64,000 bases of DNA from JBAYIE01 sp041665785 (GTDB lineage Bacteria > Bacteroidota > Bacteroidia > UKL13-3): positions 32,323 through 96,322 of the forward strand of contig JBAYIE010000014.1 in assembly GCA_041665785.1 (NCBI GenBank), written 5' to 3'. Under the pieces are notes generated by a model that had not been told where the DNA came from, did no database searches, and worked only from the letters and a program-made list of their open reading frames with translations. This document shows, piece after piece, positions 35,301 through 44,300 of the stretch; the first letter of the stretch is position 1; each line of letters starts with the position of its first letter. Both the position numbers and the translations under genes were made by a program.

Positions 35301-38021
35301 GTAGATGTTCCGAATACTTCCGGAACCGGTTTGTGCAAGATTTGTAAAATGAAAGTAGATACCGTTCAGTATGTACCCGATTTTTACGATTCGTTGTATT
35401 GCGTTTCAGGTATCGACTCAGTGAAGATTAAATTCATTAACAATACAAAACGTTTGTCGACTTTACCTGTACCTTCATACAGTTGGCTGGTTAATCCGGG
35501 TGGGTATACCAGCACCCAGGTAAATCCATTGTTTTCGCTTCCTCCGGGTAATTATACCGTTTCTTTAACCGTTGCAGGTACTTGTGTAATCACAAAGAAC
35601 ATTACCATACCGGGATTTCCCAATGCTACATTTACTACCAACGATTCTGTCTGTGTATTGGCCGGAATAACGTTTAACAATACCAGTACGGGCAGCTTTA
35701 CACAATCAGCCTGGAACTTTGGCGATGGAGCAACTTCGCTGGTCAATTCGCCAACACGGGTATATTCAACTTCCGGTTTATTCACGGCTGTTTTGAAAAT
35801 CACCAATGCATTTGGTTGCATTGATTCAACCATTAAATCTATACGTGTGTTGCCAAATACTTTGTTTGGAATTATTTCTGCATTCGGTGACACTGTTTTG
35901 TGTGAAGGTGATAGCGTTCAACTAATTGTCAATACTACCGGTGGATATCCGGCATACAATTATTTGTGGTCCAATCTTAACACCACTTCCAGCATTTATG
36001 CTAAATATACCGGAGCGTATTATGTTGATATTACTGATTCAAAAGCCTGTTTCTACAAAACTGATTTGAGAAATATTTATGTAAATCCGGTACCACGGCC
36101 TCAAATCAGTGGTTTGCATCACTTATGTGTGAATGACCAACAGGTATTTGCTGTCAATTATCCGGCTAGCGGTTATACCATCACATGGAAACTGGACACC
36201 ACCATTCAAACCGGTTTTACCACACTCTTCAATTTCTTTGCAGCATTTCCAACCATTGGTACACATACACTTTCAGTAACCGTTGTTTCTTCGGATGGTT
36301 GTATTGGGAAAGACAGTTTTCAGTTCGAAGTACATGCATTACCAAATGCATCCATTTCGAGTACAGGTAATCTGTGCGAAGGGCAATTGAACTTACTCGT
36401 TGGAACAACCACTTCTTCCAATATAATCAATACGTACTGGAATACCGGTCTCATGAACGATACATTGTATACCAGTGTACCGGGTTCATATACGTATACT
36501 GTTGTCGATAGTTTTGGATGCAAAGCCACCGCAACTTCAGTTGTGAATCCATTGCCGGATTTCTGCGGAATGCTCACCGGTTGTTACGAAATTTGTGATA
36601 GTATACAACAACTGGTGTGGTTTGCTCCTCCGGGTTATGCGGCATATCAGTGGTATTACAATGGCAATCCTATTCCGGGATCTACAGCCGATACCATTCA
36701 TATTCCATTGTATCAGGCAGGAATTTACCAGGTGCTGATAACAACTGCTCAAGGATGCAAAAAAATGTCGGAACCGATAGAACTCAGTTTCGTGAAATGC
36801 GGAGAATGTGCCATGCATGTGGTACCCGATATACATTGTGGTCCGGTGAACAGTTCCGGACAACAAACATATACCATAACCATGTCCGTAAATAATACCC
36901 TTGGGGCAGGTGCAGGCATCAATGTTAATACTGGTTCAGGATCCGTTACCGGTTTATCTCCTGCCATATTGGTTGCCGGAAGCAATACAGTTACGTTCAC
37001 GTTCACAGATCTTGCTCCATTCGACACTATGGCATGTTTTACCCTGGTTATTTTTCACGGAAATACAAAATGCGATACCCTTATTTGTATCAAATTACCG
37101 CCGTGCAAAGGAAAATGCCAGGAGAAAGTAACCATTAAAAAAATTGATTGTGCAGGTTACGATGCACTGGGACATCCGATGTATTCACTTTGTGCAGATA
37201 TTACATGGGGAGGAAGCAGTGGGGCATCACTTACCGTAAGCACTCCATCCGGAACTTTCTCGCCTAACCCGGTCACCATTACCACCGGATTACAATCGGT
37301 ATGCTTTACTTATATTGATTTGCCTCCATATACCGGCAACTCGACTTTCTATTTCAATTTCTTTGATCCTGCTACAGGTCTTAATTGCGTCGATTCAGTT
37401 AAAATGGATTATGAGCCATGCAGGGATTCTTGTCGTGTAAGTGTGTATGGCTTGTGTGCACATTGTAAGTTTAAAGAAAAAGGAATCACAACGTATAATG
37501 TTGAAGTAACCGTTTACAATCCATTCAGCCTTGCAACAGTGAGCATCTTACCTGTAAGTTCAGGAGTGTTTGGTGCTATTTCTCCAAATCCGCTTGCAGC
37601 AGGAATGCAAACATTCAATGTCTTGTTTACAGATAGTCTGCCTGCCGACACCATTATTTGTTTCCGTGTGGTCTTGAATGATGGAGGTGGTAAAACCTGT
37701 TGGGAAGATGTATGCGTTTATCTGCCGCCTTGCGACCATACCGGATTGGATGCAACCTTAGCTGATAAGATACATATTGCCATTGCACCAAATCCGGCCC
37801 GCGATAAATTTACGGTGTATTATTCGGTTCCCGTTACCAATGAAGCATTCAGCATGGAGATCACCGATATATCCGGAAAAGTCATTCAGCAGAAAGTGTT
37901 GGATAATCGAAATGGAATACAGGAATTCTCCAATTTCGAAATGAGTGAAGGATTGTATTTTGTAAACATCAAAACCCCAACCAGGTCACTTGGAACGCAG
38001 CGCCTGGTTATTATTAAATAA
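32385..38021 (+). CDS. Large secreted PKD-rich protein with T9SS sorting domain
   Basis: About 1,878 residues starting at ATG 32385 (MNNFTNQLKSAAKSFLFLLF signal, cleaved near FPSFS). PKD domains are seen near residues 255 (WEWQWGDATT), 770 (YNWNFGDGFT), 940 (PRWNFDDPF) and 1110 (AWNFGDGATS), interleaved with Ig-like beta domains. Three tandem Cys-rich repeats follow at ~1473-1577, 1577-1682 and 1682-1781, each with paired Cys at both ends (CAMHVV...LPPC; CQEKVT...EPC; CRVSVYGLC...LPPC). A type A sorting domain ends it (IAIAPNPARDKFTVYY, then MSEGLYFVNIK). It is exported by the T9SS and surface-attached; a binding or adhesive role is likely from the domains but not shown. Start codon chosen over 32349 because the signal peptide begins here. 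Confidence 0.88.
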   Translation: MNNFTNQLKSAAKSFLFLLFLCWSFPSFSICPITGDTTVCAGDINTYSTSLSGPYTYQWNAYGGVATGGGTSVSVAWGNTASGQVTLIVRDVTNNIVCTSLLNVTIMSKPMPWILPSVMVGCGGGKADTQGRKDDECLNVCDSTWVTYSTPNHSGSSYTWVITGTASFTPSTSNSIQVYWTGAGSGSVQVTETNVNGCVGTDQVCVKIIEKPHALYTSLNTPVAGIINACKNQPIQFIDQSFAGAGTPLLSWEWQWGDATTTAGTYPGSADATHAYSTAGTYQVMLIVENECHCKDTFIRTVQISSNPGPDIFCISTVCPDAIVTYHTNTACPTAVYHWSVTNGTIQGDSTDSVVTVMWGSTGPGIITLAVTGCAGICTTPTSVFVPIIVPNAQIMGKALVCAGECETYHISCDIPIDSIIWHVPPGVTVITDTINVHEIQLCFYNFTFTSGNIFVEYYHKIPGSTEGMACGGQAILTIKQRPRLFLSAQPGICDKSVLTVFPSPPTAASLQWIITNQTGNITYFTSVLPSSSNLTLNWIYGPGNFVIHAKDSTGRYCNSPQQINLKVNPLPPEPDSISGPQPVCPGIPYTYLAFQTASNLSVMWTVQNGTPVSGAGNTISVVWNATGPYILGAVQVDPITGCASDTLRDTIPSILPLAPSPILGDTSGCANNNTTHSLNVPGDDFVWSITPAIAGSVISGQHTSNITIEWNNYSGSATITVIRKVCGQSITLNKTILINMPPVPAITAPLTVCAGVGVNMSAAPAALSYNWNFGDGFTSTLANPSHIYQSAGNFIISLTVTYGGNCVGTATTTKSIMINPKPNITISTPDPNIFCGPVGTVNMFVAGPVSGVTYNWFRSPSVSLTTGTSYSSNVLGSYYVIGVNGYGCADTSNFIPIDTLCDTCSANPAYTVDFNRLRLGCNKDTFMGIYTVGALNPRWNFDDPFSGSNTATGNNATHTFSEPGYYRVMFCVDVPNTSGTGLCKICKMKVDTVQYVPDFYDSLYCVSGIDSVKIKFINNTKRLSTLPVPSYSWLVNPGGYTSTQVNPLFSLPPGNYTVSLTVAGTCVITKNITIPGFPNATFTTNDSVCVLAGITFNNTSTGSFTQSAWNFGDGATSLVNSPTRVYSTSGLFTAVLKITNAFGCIDSTIKSIRVLPNTLFGIISAFGDTVLCEGDSVQLIVNTTGGYPAYNYLWSNLNTTSSIYAKYTGAYYVDITDSKACFYKTDLRNIYVNPVPRPQISGLHHLCVNDQQVFAVNYPASGYTITWKLDTTIQTGFTTLFNFFAAFPTIGTHTLSVTVVSSDGCIGKDSFQFEVHALPNASISSTGNLCEGQLNLLVGTTTSSNIINTYWNTGLMNDTLYTSVPGSYTYTVVDSFGCKATATSVVNPLPDFCGMLTGCYEICDSIQQLVWFAPPGYAAYQWYYNGNPIPGSTADTIHIPLYQAGIYQVLITTAQGCKKMSEPIELSFVKCGECAMHVVPDIHCGPVNSSGQQTYTITMSVNNTLGAGAGINVNTGSGSVTGLSPAILVAGSNTVTFTFTDLAPFDTMACFTLVIFHGNTKCDTLICIKLPPCKGKCQEKVTIKKIDCAGYDALGHPMYSLCADITWGGSSGASLTVSTPSGTFSPNPVTITTGLQSVCFTYIDLPPYTGNSTFYFNFFDPATGLNCVDSVKMDYEPCRDSCRVSVYGLCAHCKFKEKGITTYNVEVTVYNPFSLATVSILPVSSGVFGAISPNPLAAGMQTFNVLFTDSLPADTIICFRVVLNDGGGKTCWEDVCVYLPPCDHTGLDATLADKIHIAIAPNPARDKFTVYYSVPVTNEAFSMEITDISGKVIQQKVLDNRNGIQEFSNFEMSEGLYFVNIKTPTRSLGTQRLVIIK

Positions 38022-38046
38022 AAACCCAAAAGATACGGGGTGAATT

Positions 38047-38081
38047 AAAAGGGCTGTCTCTGGTTTGGAGGCAGCCTTTTT
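38047..38081 (+). terminator. Terminator after the PKD protein gene
   Basis: AAAAGGGCTGTCTC and GGAGGCAGCCTTTTT pair over about 13 bp with one mismatch and a short loop (TGGTTT). It lies 26 bp after the stop codon. Confidence 0.8.
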
Positions 38082-38185
38082 AATGCAATAAATCTGAAAA
38101 GTTTGAATAATGATTATACAATCAACAGCGTATAAAATCAATTTTCGAAATCCGCATATTGATAGACTAATGTATAAATTTGAAA

Positions 38186-39211
38186 ATGCCATTTAACCCA
38201 AAAATATTTTGTTGCATTCAAAAGCAGTTGAACGATTTTGAGTTGAAGAAATTAAAAATTGTACTCCTTTTTGTACTTTTAATTCAATATGAAATTGGCT
38301 TTTCACAATGGGTTCCGGCTGGTTTAACCGGAACAAGCGTGTATGCATTAGCAAACGATGGAGCAAAAATTTATGCAGGGGTATTTGCCAGTGGAGCTTA
38401 TGTTTCAGCGGATAGCGGAAGTAATTGGTCGGTCATAAATTCCGGACTTCCTTCTCAACTTTCCTCCTTCGATTGTTTTATTTCCTGTTTTACCGTGATG
38501 GACACATTCATGTTTGTCGGAACTGCCGGAACCAGCGGTGCCGGAGTGTATATGTCTTCCAATGGAGGCGAAAGCTGGAAGGCTGTCAACCTGGGTTTAA
38601 CTCATCTTAAAGTTACTGCATTGGCTTCCGAAGGATATAATTTGTATGCAGGTACGAATGGAGGAGGAGTGTATTGGTCGGGCAACAAGGGTAAAAATTG
38701 GATGGCAATAAATACCGGGTTAACAAATCTTGAAATATCAGTATTGGAAATTATAGGATCTGAAATCGTTGCCGGAACCAGTGGAGGAGGAGTGTTTATG
38801 TCGAATAACCGGGGAGCGTCATGGGATGCAATCAATGCCGGATTGACCAACCTGAATATTCAATCGCTATTGATTTTTGATTCGCTCATCTATGTAGGAA
38901 CACACGGAGGTGGTGTGTTTAAGTCGGCCGATCATGGTAATAACTGGAAAGCAGTGAATAGTAACTTGCCGCTGAATGCAACAATTTATGCTTTGTGCAA
39001 AAGTGATAACGTGATTTTAGCAGGCCTAAAAAATCATGGAATTTATGCATCAGTTGATCAGGGTACAACCTGGTCATCATTCAATGATGGATTACCTAAT
39101 CTTGTGTTTACAGCAATGACCTGTAACAGTTACTTCCTTTTTGCAGCACTGGATGGAAAGGGCATCTGGAAAAGAAAGCTGACCGATTTAAAGCACATGG
39201 AGAAGAATTAG
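38186..39211 (+). CDS. Ycf48/BNR-like beta-propeller secreted protein
   Basis: About 341 residues. A signal-like helix is at residues ~25-42 (KLKIVLLFVLLIQYEIGFSQ), so the real start may be a TTG near 38243. The remainder consists of ~40-residue propeller repeats, each with a G-G-G-V-F/Y-x-S-x-D/N-x-G-x-x-W signature: GAYVSADSGSNW, GVYMSSNGGESW, GVYWSGNKGKNW, GVFMSNNRGASW, GVFKSADHGNNW, GIYASVDQGTTW. These are Asp-box (BNR) repeats, as in photosystem-stability-factor-like propellers. No T9SS tail is seen. Function unknown; extracellular. Confidence 0.88.
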   Translation: MPFNPKIFCCIQKQLNDFELKKLKIVLLFVLLIQYEIGFSQWVPAGLTGTSVYALANDGAKIYAGVFASGAYVSADSGSNWSVINSGLPSQLSSFDCFISCFTVMDTFMFVGTAGTSGAGVYMSSNGGESWKAVNLGLTHLKVTALASEGYNLYAGTNGGGVYWSGNKGKNWMAINTGLTNLEISVLEIIGSEIVAGTSGGGVFMSNNRGASWDAINAGLTNLNIQSLLIFDSLIYVGTHGGGVFKSADHGNNWKAVNSNLPLNATIYALCKSDNVILAGLKNHGIYASVDQGTTWSSFNDGLPNLVFTAMTCNSYFLFAALDGKGIWKRKLTDLKHMEKN

Positions 39212-39284
39212 CAAGCTGCATTCAATGGCATTAAGCACTTAAATCTTCTAAGTTTGGCTATTTCTTTTTTACATGGATTATTTT

Positions 39285-39466
39285 GGGCGTTCCCCCGTCT
39301 GCCAAAAACTACAATGCCTTTATGAAAGATTATCCTCTGAATGAACGCTACCAAAGGCATTTTGTTTTTGAGCGCCGGGGGGCGGCGCTCGCTACTCGCT
39401 CACCCCGGGGTACCGGGGTGGAGCTCAGACAGGCCGCTCTGCGCCTAACGCGGGGGGAGTTGTTCC
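39285..39466 (+). repeat. ~183-bp GC-rich intergenic element, copy B
   Basis: Starts GGGCGTTCCCCCGTCT and ends TAACGCGGGGGGAG; block order and sequence match the reverse complement of 16916-17100. Within it GAGCGCC (39371-39377) pairs with GGCGCTC, and CCCCGGGGTACCGGGG is a palindromic core. A 65-codon frame across the element is not conserved in copy A and is rejected as a gene. The surrounding gap (39212-39719, 508 bp) shows no other gene. Confidence 0.85.
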
Positions 39467-39719
39467 TTCAGGCTCATTGAACCCGGCCAACCCATGTGGT
39501 CTGTGTTTTCATCAGTTGGCTGGAGTGCGTTGCATTTGATTTTAATACGCATACTGACCTGAATACTTTTCTGTCATCGTTTTGAAGCTAAATTGGTGAG
39601 ATCCAACCGGGCAAATAAGTTGTATGGGCTTATTCCTTTAATTTAATTTAGTTGCAACCGTTAACGATAAAATTTAGTCTATACCACATTCCGTTTCTTT
39701 AACCTTTAACAACCACATT

Positions 39720-40568
39720 ATGAGAAAGAGTTACATTTTACTTGCGCTCGGAATTAGTTTTCTATTAAGTCAACAACTGCGCGCACAGACAGCTTTACCA
39801 TATTTTTCAGGATTTGATACCACCAGCCAGCAAGCAGGTTGGATGGAATACAAAAAAGCAGCTACCACATTCAGTCATTGGAGTTACGCCAGTTTCGGAG
39901 CTTACTCGGCACCAAACAGTGTAGGACATGATTATTCACCATCCACAGGAATTACCCTTACCGACAATTGGTTCGTCTCTCCCGGATTTGCCATTGCCAA
40001 CGGAGGTAAATTGGATTCAATCCGCTATAAATTTTCCGGATTTTCAAACCCGGTAGATGGAGATACCATTGGCATTTATTTATTAAAAGGTTCACAGGAT
40101 CCGGCAGCGGCATCTGCCATTGAACTGCTGTTTGACTTCAGGGGAAGCGAATATCAAACCGATAATACATGGCGCGTAAAAACAAATATCGCACTTGCTT
40201 CAACTAACGGATTATGCTATTTCGCCATTCGTTACAGAAATACCGATTGCAGTTCAAAATGGCTGACCGTAAATTTTGATAATATCGCGATCAGCGGTTC
40301 GGGATCAACATTTACACGCGAATGGGAAAGTAGTTTGAATGAAGTTGAGATTTTTCCAAATCCATCAGGCGGAGTGTTTATGGTTAAAAATTCCGGAAAT
40401 GCAGCAATTCAGATTCAAAATGCTGTCGGGCAAAAAGTGTTGAGTATGTCAGCTTTAAAGGATCAGGGAGCAATTGAAATTGATTTATCAAATCAACCCC
40501 GTGGGATTTATTTCATGACCATATCCAATGGTCGGGAAACGATGACAAGGAAAATCGCTCTGCAATAA
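39720..40568 (+). CDS. Secreted choice-of-anchor J-type protein with T9SS sorting domain
   Basis: A 282-residue protein: signal MRKSYILLALGISFLLSQ (cleaved after LRAQ), a jelly-roll-like anchor domain (LPYFSGFDTTSQQAGWMEYK, SHWSYASFGAYSAPNSVGHD, DNWFVSPGFAIANGGKLDSI), then a C-terminal type A sorting domain (VEIFPNPSGGVFMVKNSGN, PRGIYFMTISNGRETMTRKI). The anchor domain binds the cell surface or carbohydrate in related proteins. Exported by T9SS; partner unknown. Confidence 0.9.
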   Translation: MRKSYILLALGISFLLSQQLRAQTALPYFSGFDTTSQQAGWMEYKKAATTFSHWSYASFGAYSAPNSVGHDYSPSTGITLTDNWFVSPGFAIANGGKLDSIRYKFSGFSNPVDGDTIGIYLLKGSQDPAAASAIELLFDFRGSEYQTDNTWRVKTNIALASTNGLCYFAIRYRNTDCSSKWLTVNFDNIAISGSGSTFTREWESSLNEVEIFPNPSGGVFMVKNSGNAAIQIQNAVGQKVLSMSALKDQGAIEIDLSNQPRGIYFMTISNGRETMTRKIALQ

Positions 40569-40706
40569 CTATCTTTCGGGCCAACCATTCGAAAACGTGC
40601 CTTAATTTCTTTGTTACATCTTATAGTGTTCCAATGACAAGAAGATGCACTGGATCCAAACCTGATACACTTCGTTCTGAGGATTTTCGAATAGGGATAA
40701 AGTATA

Positions 40707-41183
40707 ATGAGTAAACCCGAAATATCCTTACGACCAGTTAAGACCAGCGATTTAATAGACCTGCAAACCTTATTTGTAGATACCATTACCCACGTTTGCA
40801 ATGCCGATTATACACCTGATCAGATCAGGGTATGGTCCGATTCGATCAACAATTTACCCAGTTGGATCAATAAAATTGTTTCTCAGTATTTTGTGGTGGC
40901 AGAATTGGATAACAAAATGGTTGGTTATTGTTCGCTTGAAAATAATAACTATATCGATTTTCTTTATGTGCACAAAGACTATCAGGGAAGAGGTATAGCA
41001 AATAAGTTGTATGCTGAAATTGAGGCAGAGGCTATTCGATGCAATGGAAATAGTTTAAATTCTGATGTCAGCATAACTGCAAGGCCATTCTTTGAGAAGA
41101 AAGGGTTTCAGGTGATACAAAAACGCATCAGTAAAATTGCCGGAACAGAGATCGTGAATTTTAAGATGAGTAAACTACTTTGA
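40707..41183 (+). CDS. GNAT-family acetyltransferase
   Basis: A 158-residue GNAT enzyme: ISLRPVKTSDLIDLQTLFVD, MVGYCSLENNNYIDFLYVHK, YQGRGIANKLYAEIEAEA (acetyl-CoA site Q-G-R-G-I-A) and SDVSITARPFFEKKGF. Complete for the family. A second start is at 40801 but lacks the N-terminal strand. The third GNAT gene in the window; substrate not predictable. Confidence 0.9.
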   Translation: MSKPEISLRPVKTSDLIDLQTLFVDTITHVCNADYTPDQIRVWSDSINNLPSWINKIVSQYFVVAELDNKMVGYCSLENNNYIDFLYVHKDYQGRGIANKLYAEIEAEAIRCNGNSLNSDVSITARPFFEKKGFQVIQKRISKIAGTEIVNFKMSKLL

Positions 41184-41379
41184 CTAAACAGGTTGAAACA
41201 ACGGAACATATCAAATAGTTAATTTGAACGGTTTTAAATTATCTGAATACTATTGATCCATTTGTCAGTATTCTTTGAATGACGCAGCAATCATAGCATA
41301 ACAGGCATTGCCAGCCGAATATTAAGTTTTCATTTTCGCACTTTTTTTGTAAATCTGTATTACATCAAAATGCATTTCC

Positions 41380-44300
41380 ATGAAAACAACCAACCAAACC
41401 GGGAAATTCATTTCACTTCTTTTCGTTGTATTTCTGGCACATACGCAAATACTTATAGCGCAAATCAGTGGAACCAAATCTATTGGATCAGGGGGAACTT
41501 ACACAACCTTGACAGCAGCTATAACAGCTGCTACCTCCGCAGGAATGGGAGGGCCGCTGTTACTTGAATTGCAATCCAATTATACTGGAGCAGGTGAATC
41601 GTATCCTATAACAGTAAGCACTATTGCCGGATTGAGTGCGACCAACACCATTACGATTCGTCCACAAACCGGGGCAAGTGGTTTGTCTATTACCAGCGCC
41701 AATACCACAGCAACTTTTGCATTTAATAGTACAAGTTATGTCATCATAGATGGACGACCCGGAGGAACAGGAGGATTTACAGCCGGAACCAACCTGGTTG
41801 TTTCCAATTCAGCCGGAACGGCGCCCGCAATTCTTTTCAGCGGAGATAACAGGGGAAATCAGGTGAATTATTGCGATGTTCAATCCGGCAATTCAACGAT
41901 TATGACAGCTACCGCCGGAGCCGGTGTTATATGTTATGGATCTACAACAGGAAGTTTTGGAAGCGATAGCAACAGCATTACCTATTCCAATATTCATGGG
42001 TACGGGGGTGTTTTGCCGGTAATTGGCGTATTTAGTTATGGCAGTACCACTTCTTTGGCTCATTACAACGACAGCAACATATTAGATCAATGCAATATTT
42101 ATGATTTCAATACAGCTGGAAATTCTTGCGGTATCTATGCTAGTGTGGGCAATAATGCCTGGAGGATTACAAACAATCACCTGTATCAAACTGCGGAGTT
42201 GGTGTACACCGGAGCGGCCATTCAATACGGTATTTATATAACATCCGGAAGCGGATACACCATTGATAATAATTTTTTGGGTGGAAATAACAGATTAGGT
42301 ACGGGTATGTATTCCGTTAACCTATCCGGTACTACAGCAACGAATACTTTTTATGGAATTAATTATGCCACAGCATTGCAAACACAAACCACTTCTATTC
42401 GATCCAATACCATATCACGCATCGATTATACATCAGCCGCAAATGGTTCGGGAGTTATGGTATTGTTGCAGATATATGGAGGAAATGTGGAGTGCCACGA
42501 TAATATCATTGGTTCACCAACGGTTAATGGAAGCATAAAGTTTACCACCACCAATGCCGTATCAGCAGGAGTGGGAGGAATGATAGCATTGCGTGTTGGA
42601 ACAGGTTCAAATATTGTGAACCTTACCGGCAACATCATTTCCGGAATTGATATGTATGCAGCACAACCTGCTTATTCACCGGAGTTTCATGGCATCAACC
42701 TGACCACTTCCACTTCAACGGCAGTTATTACCGCAACCAACAACACCGTAGGAAGCAAAACCCTGGCGAACAGCATCAATATTGTTTCATCCTGTTCAAC
42801 CAGTACAGCAGCTTCGCGTTTGAATGCATTTATTATTAATAACACACAACCGTTGATTAGCATAACTGTTTCAAACAATATTGTAGCAAACCTGAATACC
42901 AATTACTCCGCATCGGGAACTCAGGCGGCTTCCACCCGGGCTATTTGGTTTAACCCGCAGGCAGCCGGATTATTTACTATCAGCAACAATCAGGTATTTA
43001 ATATTTCCACGGCCACTCAAACCACTGGTACAGGGGTAAATAGTGCACTCATCGGAATAGCTGTAAGTACGACAACAGGAACAGTGCATATTTCAAATAA
43101 TTCGGTACAATCGCTGAAATTAACAGGTACTTCAACCAACGCTTCAGTTACCTGTTCCGGAATTTTTTACAATGGGATCTCAACCGTATCGAATTCCATA
43201 GACAGAAATTTTATTCGTCATCTCACCATGAGCGCTGCTAATCCTGCCACAATTATACAGGGGATGGAATTAAACGCAGGTTTGCTGAATGTAAACAACA
43301 ATATGATCAGTCTGGGTTACGATACAGCCGGGAACAGCATAACTGTTCCATGTGCTATCAAAGGAATAATTAAAAACAGCGCTGCTGTCAGTTTGTATTT
43401 TAATACGGTTTATTTAGGTGGATCGGGAGTGTCTTCCACATCAGCCGCATCTACCATGGCTCTACAACGTTTCTCAGCCGGAACCGACGATTTCAGAAAC
43501 AATATTATAATTAATAACAGATCAAATGCAAGCACAGGAGGTACACACTATCAGGTATACTTAAATGCAAGCACCGGTTTAGTCGTTAACAACAATAATT
43601 ACAATGGCAACGGCAGTGGAGCGGTTTTCGGATTCGATGGAACATCCGATGTTACCGCGTATTCATCCGGCTGGATCAGCGGCGATAATGCAAGCTATAC
43701 AACTACACCGGCGTTAATCGCACCTGCCGGTAATTACCAAAACTGCAATCTACACATTTCAATTCCTGGGAATAAAGGAGTAAGTATTTCAGGAGTGTCG
43801 ATAGATCTGGATGGAGATTTGCGTAACACGCCTCCCGACATTGGAGCTGATGAAATTCCCTATGACCTGAGCATTTTAAGTATTGATTCACCCTCCTCAT
43901 CAAACTTTTGCAGTCAGGTAAAACCCGTTTTTATCACATTAAAAAATACTGGAACCCTTTTAATAACAAGTGCCACCATCCGGTATTTTGCGAATGGTGT
44001 GTTGTCCGGAACATTCAATTGGTCCGGTAATCTTGTAGGAGGAGCAACATCATCTCCGGTCAATATCGGAAACTATAATTTTACCGGTGGCATTAAAGTT
44101 ATTTCAGCCATCTGCTCTGCACCCAATGGTAAATTGGATAATAATGCAGCAAACGATACAGCCAGATTTACATATACCATAACCCAAACCGTTGTTCCGA
44201 ATATTACTGTTTCAACTCCGCTTACATCGGTATGTACCAATTCGCAGGTGGTGTTTAAAGCAAGCTTTTTGAATGGAGGAGATTCACCTGTTTTTACTTG

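Noticed and set aside
39283..39480. 65-codon frame inside repeat copy B
   Set aside because: Not preserved in copy A and composed of palindromic GC-rich sequence.
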